Shown here piece by piece: positions 33,530 to 44,694 of a stretch of DNA of 64,000 bases (within the stretch, counting starts at the first letter, position 1; each line of letters starts with the position of its first letter). Source of the DNA: Perilla frutescens (Eukaryota > Streptophyta > Magnoliopsida > Lamiales > Lamiaceae). The notes under the pieces were generated by a model. It searched no databases and had not been told where the DNA came from. It was given only the letters and a program-made list of their open reading frames with translations. Location: contig BRKX01000007.1 in assembly GCA_026008535.1 (NCBI GenBank), positions 58,455,001 through 58,519,000 on the forward strand, read 5' to 3'. The translations under genes and the position numbers were made by a program.

Positions 33530-35866
33530 TGTAACACCCTAATTTTATAAACCTAGAATATTATTTATTTTATAAAATCTAACATGTAAAATAATGACTG
33601 AAAGAAAATTTTAAACATTTTCTCAAATATATAATAAAACTAATACTAGAAAATCCTAAAAATGCATAAATAAACTTCTATTTAAGAAAATACCATAATA
33701 TCATAATAATTCAAATAACATAGAGCGGAAGCGATTTTATATAATTCAAACTCCTAAATATTTTAAAGTTAGAAATCCACAATCCAACAAAGCATAACAT
33801 CAACTAAAAGTTTAGAAATTAAATGAGTCTAATAACTTAAATATTTAAATAAAAACTTAGTTCACATCCATCTCCACATCACCATCACCGAACTCATCAA
33901 CCTGAAATGTTATAATAATGGGATGAGTATAATGAATACACTCAGTGGAGAATACGCATTATCCAAAATATATTAAACGAGTAACTCATATTCAGACATT
34001 CATGCCATGTCACATAATAATAATTATTTGAACAGTGGGGAGTCAGCCCAAAGGCAACTTATCACGGCCTCAGACCTATTAACGGTCTCTGAATAAGTAT
34101 ATGCATATACACATGCACGGTGGGCGATCCAAGGACAACTTTTACGGTTCCGGACCTATGAACGGTCCCTGGAATACGTTAACTTTCACTTTCACATAAA
34201 CACTCAGTCGAACAATAAATCACAAGCATAATATATAATGGATAATAAATAATCACGTGCGTATAAAATTTCCCACCTTTACTTTGAAGACCTTTGACTC
34301 GATTTTTCAGTGCAAAATGTTAAAGATTTTCAGGAACTAACACGTCTTCGCCTAGCAGACAACTTAAAATAATTTAGTAAGATTAAGTATTATAATTTCC
34401 AGGAGTAGAATTATAAGTTTCTGAATTTATTACGTGTTGTATTTAATTTATTTAGAGATCTAGTTTAAATATTTCAAATATTATTGGTTAACCTAAAGAT
34501 TAAGAGATTTTATTAATTCTTAAGCGAAATGGTGATGTTCTGGAAAATTAATTCAAGTATTATTTGTAATTAAAAACTCAAATTTAATTTCTTAACATAT
34601 CTTAATCTTCCAAGTCTATATTTCTTGTCGGCCATGCTTCTTAATTCACTCCAATGCATATAATATATATATATATACACATACGATATATATATATATA
34701 TATCCAATTAAAAGTTATAAAAGATGATAAAAATGAGAAATTACATGAGTTTTCAAAAAGATGCCCCAAAAGAAAAGTGAGAATAAATCTGGATGTTTCA
34801 ATTCATCACCTACAGCAAGACTTTACTTAATTAAAAAAAAAAATTGTCATGAATTTGGAAAGAGAAAGTAAATATCAAAACAACAAAAACTCATTTCATA
34901 TATTTTGCTTTCGGTAGTGATTATCAACTAAGATTTGATGAGTGGTTTGACAATTGAACAAACATTGTTAATTCTCGGTTCCATCACAAATTTAAAGAAA
35001 GAAGAATTTATGAAGAATAAAGAATAAACATATCAGTATAAATTATTTTTCCAGATTAAACTTTTAAACTAATTAATTCTCCTCAACAAACTCCTTAATC
35101 TTCATAAGTCCCCTATAACTATTTCTTTACGGCATCACCTAAAATTTTGGAAGCATACAATGAGATAGAGAATAACTATCAAAACTATAAATAAACTAGT
35201 TTCCTAGGGTTCATCATTCGATAGGCAAGAAACCAATAAGATTAAGTCATCAATACTAAATTTTATATTAACTATATGCATATTAAATTTGAGAACAATA
35301 ATTACCTTGAATTCAGACTCTGATTTAGAATTTTAAAATTTGATGACTATCGATTTCGCCGATCGTAAGTTGCTGTAAATATAATGACATAAAATTATAT
35401 TTATGTTTTTTTTTTTGAAATAATATAACTTGGAATTAATGGTTTCTTTGAAATCTTACCTTGATTCTCAGAAAGAAATGGAGAAAATCTTATTTCTGCA
35501 ATTTTGCTGCTGATGCTTGTATGAGAAATTTTTATTTGTGATTTAGGGAGGAGAAACTGCAGCGGTTCTACAATAGATTATACGTGAATTGAGGATGAGA
35601 ATAACTGTTATCTAGATAATGATTTATTATTATTATTATTTAGATTTAGATTTGTTTTTTTTTAGAATAATTATTAAATTTTTATTAATCCTAATCCATA
35701 AGGAATTATGGATTCACAGATCTTATGAGTTATTTTATATTAATTTTTTTAAATTTTCTCTGCTGGCGACGTGACTAAAATATAAATTATTTTATTTAAG
35801 ACAATAATAATAACAAGATCAAAATACTATAATTATAAATGAAAATTTAAGAAACGGGTCGTTACA
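33530..35866 (-). repeat. 3' LTR of the inner element
   Basis: 2.3 kb, from TGTAACACCC to GGGTCGTTACA. It contains the shared stem-loop on the minus strand at 33924-33944 and (TA)n runs near 34660-34705. It has the pre-insertion form of the site entered by the 43175-44463 element (TTTAGATTTAGATTTG at about 35638). Confidence 0.93.
33924..33944 (-). promoter_or_regulatory. Conserved LTR stem-loop (TGAGT/ACTCA), minus strand
   Basis: Reading the minus strand, TGAGTGTAT and ATACTCA pair with one bulged base, and CATTTCAGGTTGATGAG follows. The right LTR copy is at 41414-41434. Confidence 0.5.
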
Positions 35867-35880
35867 AAACTCCCTCACTT
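35867..35880 (-). promoter_or_regulatory. Polypurine tract of the inner element
   Basis: On the minus strand AAGTGAGGGAGTTT lies directly before the 3' LTR. The TTCGAGGACGAAATT segment just upstream is a familiar end of chromovirus coding regions. Confidence 0.8.
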
Positions 35881-35901
35881 AAATAAATTTCGTCCTCGAA
35901 A

Positions 35902-38900
35902 TTAACTTACTTGACTAGAAAAGTCGGGGTACTTTGCGAGTAATTCATCTTCTTTTTCCCAAGTTGCTTCATCTCTTCCATGTCTACTCCATTGAACTTT
36001 GATGAGAGGAATCATTCGATTTCTTAGAGTATGGATCTTTCTTTCAAGCACAGCTACAGGAACTTCCTCATACGAAAGATTTTGGTTAACATCCATAGTC
36101 TTATAGTTGACTACATGACTTGGATCGTGAATGTACTTCCTCATCATTGAAATATGGAATACATTATGCACGTCTGCCAATTCTGGCGGCAAGGCTAATC
36201 TGTAGGCTGCATTACCAATCTTCTCAAGTATCTCAAATGGTCCAATAAATCTTGGCCTCAATTTTCCTCTCTTTCCAAATCTAACTACACCTTTCATAGG
36301 TGCAATTTTCAAGAAAACTTTATCACCAATTTCAAAGTGCAGATCTTTCCTTCTTTTGTCAGCATAAGACTTTTGACGGTCTTGTGCTATCTTCATTCTT
36401 TCTCTGATCTTCTCTATGACTCCAACAGTTTGCTCAACAAGTTCTGGTCCCAATATTTTTCTTTCACCAACTTCATTCCAATGCACAGGGGACCTACACT
36501 TGCGTCCATAAAGAGCTTCATATGGCGCCATACCAATGGTAGAGTGGAAACTGTTATTATAAGCGAACTCAACCAAAGGTAGGTATCTTTCCCAATTTCC
36601 TTCAAAATCCAAAACATAAGATCTCAACATGTCTTCTAGTGTTTGGATCGTTCTCTCTGACTGACCATCAGACTGAGGATGATAGGCAGTGCTGAAGTTT
36701 AATCTTGTACCCATAGCTGATTGTAAACTCCTCCAAAAGTTCGATGTGAACTTAGAATCTCTGTCAGATACAATTGACACAGAAACTCCATGCAACCGTA
36801 CTATCTCCTTGATATAAAGTTGTGCGTGTTGCTCCAGTGTAGTAGTTCTCTTAACAGGTAAGAAATGAGCACTCTTTGTCAAACGATCAACTATAACCCA
36901 GATTCCATCATTTCCTCTACGTGATCTTGGAAGTCCATATACAAAATCCATTGTTATCTTTTCCCACTTCCATTCCGGTATTTCTAATGGGTTAAGTAAT
37001 CCAGATGGGCGTTGGTGTTCCGCCTTAATTTGTTGACAAGTTATACACCTTTCCACGAAACTTATAACAGATCCTTTCATATTTCTCCACCAATATATTT
37101 TTCGCAGATCTTGGTACATCTTTGTACTTCCCGGATGCACCGTGTAAGGTGTACAATGAGCTTCCTCAAGAATTTCTCGTCTCAAATTTTCATCTTTTGG
37201 CACACATAATCTTCCTTCAAACACTAAGGTACCATCATCAGTTAAAGCAAACCCTTTGATATCTCCAACATGAACTCTATTCTTCATATTTTCTAAGAAC
37301 TTATCACTCATTTGAGTTTGCTTTATCCTCTCTCTCAAAGTAGGTTTGACCACTAATGTTGCCAACACCGCTGTTGTGCTACTTGGTGGAACCACTATCT
37401 CAATCCTTAGTTTGGCCAAATCTTCAATTAATTGCTCTTGACTTGTGGGTAAGGCTGCTAACTGACCATTATTCTTCCGACTCAAAGCGTCTGCAACAAC
37501 ATTTGCCTTTCCCGGATGGTAATGAATGGTACAATCATAGTCTTTTACCAATTCTAACCATCTTCTTTGCCTCATATTCAACTCCTTCTGGGTGAAGAAG
37601 TACTTTAAGCTCTTATGGTCAGTATAAATATCACACTTACCACCATAAAGGTAGTGTCTCCATATCTTCAGAGCATGAACTACAGCAGCTAACTCCAAGT
37701 CATGTGTAGGGTAGTTCATCTCATGTATCTTTAATTGCTGAGAGGCATAGGCAATCACCTTACCACGTTGCATCAAAACACAACCAAGTCCAAGTTTCGA
37801 TGCATCACTGTAAACTAAAAAATCTTCTGAACCATCAGGAACAGCTAGAACTTGTGCTGAAATTAATCGATGCTTCAATTCTTGAAAGCTGTTTTCACAC
37901 TTATCAGACCATTCAAACTTCACTCCTTTTCTAGTCAATTGTGTCATTGGTCCAGAAATCTTTGAGAATCCTTCAATAAACCTTCGATAATAACCGGCTA
38001 ATCCCAAAAAGCTTCTTACTTCACTCACATTCACCGGTCTACTCCAGTTTGTTACTGCTTCAACTTTAGCAGGATCCACTTCTATCCCTTGTGCAGTAAC
38101 TACGTGTCCCAAGAAGACAACTCGATCCATCCAAAACTCACACTTCTTGAACTTTGCATAAAGTTTTTCTTTTCTAAGTGTTTCTAAGATAATTCTCAAA
38201 TGTTCTTCGTGTTGCTTTTTGTCTGTTGAATAGATCAAAATATCATCAATGAAAACAATAACAAATTGATCTAAATATGGATGAAACACTCGATTCATCA
38301 AATCCATGAAAACTGCTGGCGCATTTGATAACCCAAAAGGTATCACTATGAACTCATAATGTCCATAACGAGTTCTGAATGCAGTTTTTGATCTATCCCC
38401 TTCCTTAACCTTCAATTGATGGTAACCTGACCTTAAATCGATCTTTGAGAACACACTTGCGCATTTCAATTGATCAAACAAGTCTTTTATTCTTGGAAGT
38501 GGATACTTGTTCTTGATCGTTAATCGGTTCAACTCCCGATAATCTATGCACATTCTCATGGTTCCATCTTTCTTTTTCACAAAAAGAACTGGTGCTCCCC
38601 AAGGTGAGATACTTGGTTGAATGAAACCTTTATCCAAAAGTTCTTGCAATTGCACTTTCAATTCTTGAAGTTCTTTCGGTGCCATTCTATATGGTGCCTT
38701 TGATATCGGAGCTGATCCAGGTAACAAATCTATCGTGAATTCTACTTGTCGATCTGGTGCAATCCCAGGCAAATCATCTGGAAATACATCAAAGAACTCT
38801 CGTACAATTGGCACATCATCAATTTTCAACTCAGCTGGTGGATTGCTTATCAAGCTGACCAAATAGCCTTCACAATTTCCTTTCTTCAACATTCTCATCG

Positions 38901-38964
38901 CCTTCATAGCAGATACAACTTGTGGCAAAATGGGAAATATTGTTTTATTTGGAATTGCGGCCAA
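35902..38964 (-). CDS. Chromovirus pol: RT, RNase H, integrase, chromodomain
   Basis: A 1020-codon frame without internal stops. Approximate residues: RT core 115-245 with SKIDLRSGYHQ (Asp 176) and FIDDILIYS (Asp 240-241), RNase H about 385-510 (YSDASKLGLGC, YTDHKSL, ADALSR), integrase zinc region about 610-655 (HPGSTKMYQDL, CITCQQIK), integrase core about 680-800 with MDFVYG, SDRDSKF and a catalytic Glu in GQSERTIQ, and a C-terminal chromodomain-like segment about 965-1015 (VQWSRHGRDEATWEKED). All catalytic acids I can identify are present. The first codon is TTG two codons after a TGA, so pol is not independently started: it overlaps gag by 61 bp in another phase and needs a frameshift. Confidence 0.93.
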   Translation of the reverse strand: MAAIPNKTIFPILPQVVSAMKAMRMLKKGNCEGYLVSLISNPPAELKIDDVPIVREFFDVFPDDLPGIAPDRQVEFTIDLLPGSAPISKAPYRMAPKELQELKVQLQELLDKGFIQPSISPWGAPVLFVKKKDGTMRMCIDYRELNRLTIKNKYPLPRIKDLFDQLKCASVFSKIDLRSGYHQLKVKEGDRSKTAFRTRYGHYEFIVIPFGLSNAPAVFMDLMNRVFHPYLDQFVIVFIDDILIYSTDKKQHEEHLRIILETLRKEKLYAKFKKCEFWMDRVVFLGHVVTAQGIEVDPAKVEAVTNWSRPVNVSEVRSFLGLAGYYRRFIEGFSKISGPMTQLTRKGVKFEWSDKCENSFQELKHRLISAQVLAVPDGSEDFLVYSDASKLGLGCVLMQRGKVIAYASQQLKIHEMNYPTHDLELAAVVHALKIWRHYLYGGKCDIYTDHKSLKYFFTQKELNMRQRRWLELVKDYDCTIHYHPGKANVVADALSRKNNGQLAALPTSQEQLIEDLAKLRIEIVVPPSSTTAVLATLVVKPTLRERIKQTQMSDKFLENMKNRVHVGDIKGFALTDDGTLVFEGRLCVPKDENLRREILEEAHCTPYTVHPGSTKMYQDLRKIYWWRNMKGSVISFVERCITCQQIKAEHQRPSGLLNPLEIPEWKWEKITMDFVYGLPRSRRGNDGIWVIVDRLTKSAHFLPVKRTTTLEQHAQLYIKEIVRLHGVSVSIVSDRDSKFTSNFWRSLQSAMGTRLNFSTAYHPQSDGQSERTIQTLEDMLRSYVLDFEGNWERYLPLVEFAYNNSFHSTIGMAPYEALYGRKCRSPVHWNEVGERKILGPELVEQTVGVIEKIRERMKIAQDRQKSYADKRRKDLHFEIGDKVFLKIAPMKGVVRFGKRGKLRPRFIGPFEILEKIGNAAYRLALPPELADVHNVFHISMMRKYIHDPSHVVNYKTMDVNQNLSYEEVPVAVLERKIHTLRNRMIPLIKVQWSRHGRDEATWEKEDELLAKYPDFSSQVS

Positions 38965-40481
38965 GGTTCAAGTCTCCAACAAAGCATTGATTTTATCCTT
39001 GCTCCGTAAAATGAAAATGGTTTCTCTCCAAGTCTTTGGAAGATCACTTCTCTTTCTCGACACTTAATCGTAGCATAATTCTTAATAAGCCAGTCCATTC
39101 CTAGAATTACATCAAAGTCTTTCATCTCCAGGAGATACAAATCAACATCTATGTTCTTTCCACTAATGTCCAGCTTTACATTCTTAGCCATACGATTAGT
39201 TCTAAGTGTCTTTCCTGAGGGAATACTAATTTCTAGTGCATCATCTATTCTATCACAAACAACACCAATTCTTGAATAAAATTTTGCAGATATGAATGAA
39301 TGTGTAGCACCAGAATCAAAAAGAACATATGCAGGTACATCAGAGATGTTCACCATACCTGTCATAGCCTCAGGGTTCTCTTCCTCATTCTTCTCAGTCA
39401 TCGCAAAGAAACGTGCATTCCCTTTCCTTTCAGTCTCTCTTTTCTTACGTGTTGGGTAATCATTTGCTTCATGTCCCGGTTTTTCACAAGTGAAACACAC
39501 TCCTTTTCCCAGTAAGCATTCCTTGAAGTGAAATTTTCCACAAACCTTACATTGTGGCTTCCTTTGCGGTACATTAGAGTTGTCATTTCCTTCATTTTCT
39601 CCTTTCTTAAGCTGAGACTGTCCAGTTGGCCTATTTGGCGGCTCCCACTTTCTCTTATTTGAAGTGTTAACAGTCTTCTGTGTTGAATTTCCCAAATTCA
39701 AATGGGATGATATAGCTAGAGCACGTCGAACCACATTACCATAAGTAGTAATGTCAGTACCAGCTAGTATTCCACTGATTTCTGAGCGTAGTCCTATCTC
39801 AAACCTTCTTGCTTTCTTGACTTCAGTGTTAATCAAATGAGTTGCATACCGGGAGAGCTGATTGAATTTTCTTTCATAATCCACAACAGTCATAGTTCCT
39901 TGCTTTAAGTTAAGGAACTCATTTTCCTTCTCATCCCGAAATGACTGTGGAAAGTACTGCTCTATTATCATCTCCTTGAACTGTTCCCAAGTCAAGCTGT
40001 TAAACTCCTCTTCAGTCATACTACGTGAGATAGACTCCCACCAATGTCCAGCATCTTCAGCAAGTTGAAATACAACGCACAACACTCTTTGCTCATCTGT
40101 GCACTGGATATGCACAAAAATTCTCTCAAGTTCCCTTAACCATTCTTCAGTAGCCAAGGGTCCTTCTCGACCTTTCAGTGTTGGTGGTTGATAACGACGA
40201 AACTGCTCCACTGCCATACTGATATTGTTATTCTGATTTGGACGGTTTTGAGCAGCTGCTGTCTGAAGAAAATTTATGAAATCTTGGAACAACTGCGCAT
40301 TCATATTCTGATTAGGCGCCTGATTATGTTGTTCTTGATTTGCAGATGCATTGGTATTATGCCTAGTATTGTCGTCAGTGAACACATTACGACTGACATT
40401 ATCCTCAACTTCGGTGTTCGAGTCACCTCTTTGATTGACATTCCTTACGGGTCTTCCTCGACGTCCACGTCCACGAATCAT
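38904..40481 (-). CDS. Chromovirus gag-protease
   Basis: A 525-codon frame from an ATG at 40481. The N-terminal 90 residues are Asn/Gln-rich with an RGRGRRGR start. The gag domain spans about 95-240 (WLRELERIF, EQFKEMIIEQYFP, FNQLSRYA). Two zinc knuckles follow at about 311-342: CKVCGKFHFKEC looks complete, but the second (CFTCEKPGHEANDYP) has Tyr where the last Cys is expected. The retropepsin has VLFDSGATHSFIS (Asp 389) and FDVILGMDWL. The frame leaves the homologous reading after FYGARIKSMLC and ends in unrelated residues, indicating a frameshift relative to pol. Confidence 0.92.
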   Translation of the reverse strand: MIRGRGRRGRPVRNVNQRGDSNTEVEDNVSRNVFTDDNTRHNTNASANQEQHNQAPNQNMNAQLFQDFINFLQTAAAQNRPNQNNNISMAVEQFRRYQPPTLKGREGPLATEEWLRELERIFVHIQCTDEQRVLCVVFQLAEDAGHWWESISRSMTEEEFNSLTWEQFKEMIIEQYFPQSFRDEKENEFLNLKQGTMTVVDYERKFNQLSRYATHLINTEVKKARRFEIGLRSEISGILAGTDITTYGNVVRRALAISSHLNLGNSTQKTVNTSNKRKWEPPNRPTGQSQLKKGENEGNDNSNVPQRKPQCKVCGKFHFKECLLGKGVCFTCEKPGHEANDYPTRKKRETERKGNARFFAMTEKNEEENPEAMTGMVNISDVPAYVLFDSGATHSFISAKFYSRIGVVCDRIDDALEISIPSGKTLRTNRMAKNVKLDISGKNIDVDLYLLEMKDFDVILGMDWLIKNYATIKCREREVIFQRLGEKPFSFYGARIKSMLCWRLEPWPQFQIKQYFPFCHKLYLL

Positions 40482-41001
40482 CTTATCCTAAGGCAATAAA
40501 TATTTTCTTCTACTTAGTAAAGGGATTCTAAGCAAGCATCTAATTTCGAGAACTATTATTTTATTTTTTTAAAAAAAAGTCATTACTCCAATAATAGCAT
40601 CAATACATATACTTTAAGTAAATAAACTGTACACTGTACAAGAATACCATTTATAATGAATAACTGCATCAATATATACTTTGCATAAACATGAACTTCA
40701 ACTTCATAATAATTCAATAAACTTTACATAGATGCAGTCAAAACATTATTCAAAGTATTTATAATTAAACTTTCAACTTTCAACAATAAAATATAAAAAT
40801 ACTTTTTACCTTGGAGTCGGCAAGGCGTGGCGGAGAGGATGTTTCGTTAAAATATTTTACATTAAATGCAAAATTCATACATTTAACTCAAATACTTGAC
40901 TTAAAACTTTTATTTTCCAAATAAATAAATAATTTATAATTTTAAAAGTCTACATAAATCTAAATAAAATTTATAATTTTACAAGTCTACAGAAACGTAG
41001 A

Positions 41002-41016
41002 CCTGCTCTGATACCA
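41002..41016 (-). promoter_or_regulatory. Primer binding site (tRNA-iMet) of the inner element
   Basis: On the minus strand TGGTATCAGAGCAGG begins 3 nt inside the 5' LTR, the standard plant initiator-Met primer site. Confidence 0.88.
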
Positions 41017-41413
41017 TTATGTAACACCCTAATTTTATAAACCTAGAATATTATTTATTTTATAAAATCTAACATGTAAAATAATGATTGAAAGAAAATT
41101 TTAAACATTTTCTCAAATATATAATAAAACTAATACTAGAAAATCCTAAAAATGCATAAATAAACTTCTATTTAAGAAAATACCATAATATCATAATAAT
41201 TCAAATAACATAGAGCGGAAGCGATTTTAAATAATTCAAACTCCTAAATATTTTAAAGTTAGAAATCCACAATCCAACAAAGCATAACATCAACTAAAAG
41301 TTTAGAAATTAAACGAGTCTAATAACTTAAATATTTAAATAAAAACTTAGTTCACAACCATCTCCACATCACCATCACCGAACTCATCAACCTGAAATGT
41401 TATAATAATGGGA

Positions 41414-41434
41414 TGAGTATAACGAATACACTCA
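41414..41434 (-). promoter_or_regulatory. Conserved LTR stem-loop, second LTR copy
   Basis: Same motif as 33924-33944, with one substitution in the loop. Confidence 0.5.
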
Positions 41435-43120
41435 GTGGAGAATACGCATTATCCAAAATATATTAAACGAGTAACTCATATTCAGACATTCATGCCATGT
41501 CACATAATAATAATTGTTTGAACAGTGGGGAGTCAGCCCAAAGGCAACTTATCACGGCCTCAGACCTATTAACGGTCTCTGAACAAGTATATGCATATAC
41601 ACATGCACGGTGGGCAACCCAAGGACAACTTTTACGGTCCCGGACCTATGAACGGTCCCTGGCATACTTTAACTTTCACTTTCACATAAACACTCAGTCG
41701 AACAATAAATCACAAGCATAATATATAATGGATAATAAATAATCACGTGTGTATAAAATTCCCCACCTTTACTTTGAAGACCTTTGACTCGACTTTTCAG
41801 TGCAAAATGTTCAAGATTTTTAGGAACTAACACGTCTTCGCCTAGCAGACAACATTAAAATAATTTAGTAAGATTAAGTATTATAATTTCCAGGAGTAGA
41901 ATTATAAGTTTCTGAATTTATTACGTGTTGTATTTAATTTATTTAGAGATCTAGTTTAAATATTTCAAATATTATTGCTTAACCTAAAGATTAAGAGATT
42001 TTATTAATTCTTAAGCGAAATGGTGATGTTCTGGAAAATTAATTCAAGTATTATTTGTAATTAAAAACTCAAATTTAATTTCTTAACATATCTTAATCTT
42101 CCAAGTCTATATTTCTTGTCGGCCATGCTTCTTAATTCACTCCAATGCATATAATATATATATATATATACACATACGATATATATATATATATATATAT
42201 ATATCCAATTAAAAGTTATAAAAGATGATAAAAATGAGAAATTACATGAGTTTTCAAAAAGATGCCCCTAAAGAAAAGTGAGAATAAATCTGGATGTTTC
42301 AATTCATCACCTACAGCAAGACTTTACTTAATTAAAAAAAAAAATTGTCATGAATTTGGAAAGAGAAAGTAAATATCAAAACAACAAAAACTCATTTCAT
42401 ATATTTTGCTTTCGGTAGTGATTATCAACTAAGATTTGATGAGTGGTTTGACAATTGAACAAACATTGTTAATTCTCGGTTCCATCACAAATTTAAAGAA
42501 AGAAGAATTTATGAAGAATAAAGAATAAACATATCAGTATAAATTATTTTTCCAGATTAAACTTTTAAACTAATTAATTCTCCTCAACAAACTCCTTAAT
42601 CTTCATAAGTCCCCTCTAACTATTTCTTTACGTCATCACCTAAAATTTTGGAAGCGTACAACGAGATAGAGAATAACTATCAAAACTATAAATAAACTAG
42701 TTTCCTAGGGTTCATAATTCGATAGACAAGAAACCAATAAGATTAAGTCATCAATACTAAATTTTATATTAACTATATGCATATTAAATTTGAGAACAAT
42801 AATTACCTTGAATTAAGACTCTGATTTAGAATTTTTAAATTTGATGACTATCGATTTCGCCGATCGTAAGTTGCTGTAAATATAATGGCATAAAATTATA
42901 TTTATGTTTTTTTTTGAAATAATATAACTTGGAATTAATGGTTTCTTCGAAATCTTACCTTGATTCTCAGAAAGAAATGGAGAAAATCTTATTTCTGCAA
43001 TTTTGCTGCTGATGCTTGTATGAGAAATTTTTATTTGTGATTTAGGGAGGAGAAACTGCAGCGGTTCTACAATAGATTATACGTGAATTGAGGATGAGAA
43101 TAACTGTTATCTAGATAATG

Positions 43121-43154
<34 letters not shown>

Positions 43155-43174
43155 ATTATTATTATTATTTAGAT

Positions 43175-44463
43175 TGATACGAACCCGAAAAGCATAAAAG
43201 AATCAACTCCAAGAATGCCATTGAGAGCTTCAAAGATAATCATGTTGTCCAAGATTAAAGATTGGAGATCAAGATTTGAAGAACACAAGTGCATGAAAAT
43301 ATTCAGATATTTTGGACAGTCCATGAAGATCAAATATTCAGCCCGAGATTGGTCAACATGCTATCATTTGATGATGAAGAAGGAAGCATGAAGACGCGAG
43401 AAGAAGAATGACGCCATTTGGACGTGTGCATTAAAAGTTATACGCGTTTGCATGGGAAATCGGGAGATGCTGTTTTTCATGCAAATGTGGCAAGATTAAT
43501 TGAGACATGGGCCACGAATTAATTCATGGATTTCAGCCCATGGTCGATTATTTTAGGTCCAAATAGGCGTGGATTTGAAGGCCCAAAGTGTTGGGATTTT
43601 ATCTAGATTATTTTAGATTTTATTATTTTATTTTTAGTCTTTTTGATTTTTAGTCTTTTTGATTTTTAGTCTTTTTGATTTTTGGTCTTTTTTGATTTTA
43701 CCTTAATCAGGGACTTCTAGTCAAAATAGGATTCCTAGTTGATATACTTAGGATTTTCGAAATCCTTTAGCTATTAGGTTTAGATTTTCAGTTTTATGCT
43801 CCTATAAATAGGAGTACCTTGTGACATTATTATTCAGACGTTGCATGAAATAAAGAGTTAATTTCTCAATTATCTCACCGATCCTTTGGTTGATCACATT
43901 TATCGATCCTTTGGTTGATCAAACACAATTCTATTGATCTAGCAATTCAATAGTCTTATTCAAGTTCTTCAGGGTACAACGAGTACTTGGGAGAATTGAT
44001 ATCCGGAGAAGTTAGACGTGCGCGTTCGGGTTTACAACACGGGTTCGCCGATCCTAGCCGATCCTTCTACCAAACTTCGCCGCCGCTAAAGCCACCTTCA
44101 ACGATATCCATCCTTCATCAATTCGTCCATATCACCATCATCCATCAAGTTCATCGAGTTCCTAAGCTGATTCCACCAATTTCAAGCATACGTGCTATTC
44201 GCGCCGAGTTAAGCACCTATATTGTAAGTTTCCTATTTTCTTATCATAACCTATCTACACCAGCCTTTCTTCACCCCCTATCATCATACTATACGACCAT
44301 ACCCTTTTTATTTCATATTCAAGTCTTAAATATCAAGTTTAGTCGTTAGTTTAGTTTATTCATAGTGTCGGATTGAATCCTTCATTCGCCTGCCGTGTTT
44401 CGATCTTAAAGTCTTCCGCCTGCGTATTATTCGTGTCTTGGATTCATTGTCCGGGTCACATCA
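43175..44463 (+). mobile_element. 1.29-kb LTR-like element, third nesting level
   Basis: Starts TGATACGAACCC, ends CCGGGTCACATCA, with TAGAT at 43170-43174 and 44464-44468. The empty site is visible in the sister LTR near 35638. Same family as 3824-5086: shared IKDWRSRFEE remnant, CCTATAAATAGGAG (43801-43814), and a related 3' end. A tandem run of TTTTTAGTCTTTTTGAT units occurs at about 43631-43698, and GATCCTTTGGTTGATCA occurs twice near 43879-43921. No internal domain was found. It is the youngest event in this nest. Confidence 0.88.
43631..43698 (+). repeat. Four tandem copies of a 17-bp unit
   Basis: The unit TTTTTAGTCTTTTTGAT is repeated with minor variation, strongly pyrimidine-biased. 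It lies about 110 bp before the TATA box of the element. It is absent from the 3824-5086 member. Confidence 0.8.
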
Positions 44464-44694
44464 TAGATTTAGATTTGTTTTTTTTTAGAATAATTATTAA
44501 ATTTTTATTAATCCTAATCCATAAGGAATTATGGATTCACAGATCTTATGAGTTATTTTATATTAATTTTTTTAAATTTTCTCTGCTGGCGACGTGACTA
44601 AAATATAAATTATTTTATTTAAGACAATAATAATAACAAGATCAAAATACTATAATTACAAATGAAAATTTAAGAAACGGGTCGTTACATTTTG

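Larger units (their letters stand above)
33530..44689 (-). mobile_element. Inner Ty3/gypsy chromovirus, nearly intact
   Basis: Begins TGTAACACCC and ends GGGTCGTTACA, with TTTTG at 33525-33529 and 44690-44694. Removing it joins the outer LTR exactly as in the uninterrupted 3' copy. LTRs are 33530-35866 and 41020-44689 (the latter with a 1.29-kb insertion). Two long frames encode gag-protease and RT-RNase H-integrase-chromodomain. By eye I find about 30 substitutions over about 2.3 kb of LTR (about 1.4%), making it the youngest of the gypsy elements I could date here. Domain order and the chromodomain tail fit the Tekay/Del group, though the clade is from memory. Confidence 0.95.
41020..44689 (-). 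repeat. 5' LTR of the inner element (with insertion)
   Basis: The right LTR copy is about 2.38 kb when the 43175-44463 insertion and its duplication are removed. Differences from the left copy include longer (TA)n near 42150-42205 and a longer (ATT)n at about 43127-43170, next to the insertion site. Confidence 0.93.

Noticed and set aside
38904..38964. Programmed frameshift between gag and pol
   Set aside because: The gag tail after the phase change is unrelated to family sequence and no slippery heptamer was seen; an indel is the simpler reading, though not excluded.
43987..44349. 120-codon ORF in the third-level element, and the 107-codon ORF at 4546-4869
   Set aside because: Both lie in the leader part of the same LTR-like family but their protein sequences are not conserved between copies.
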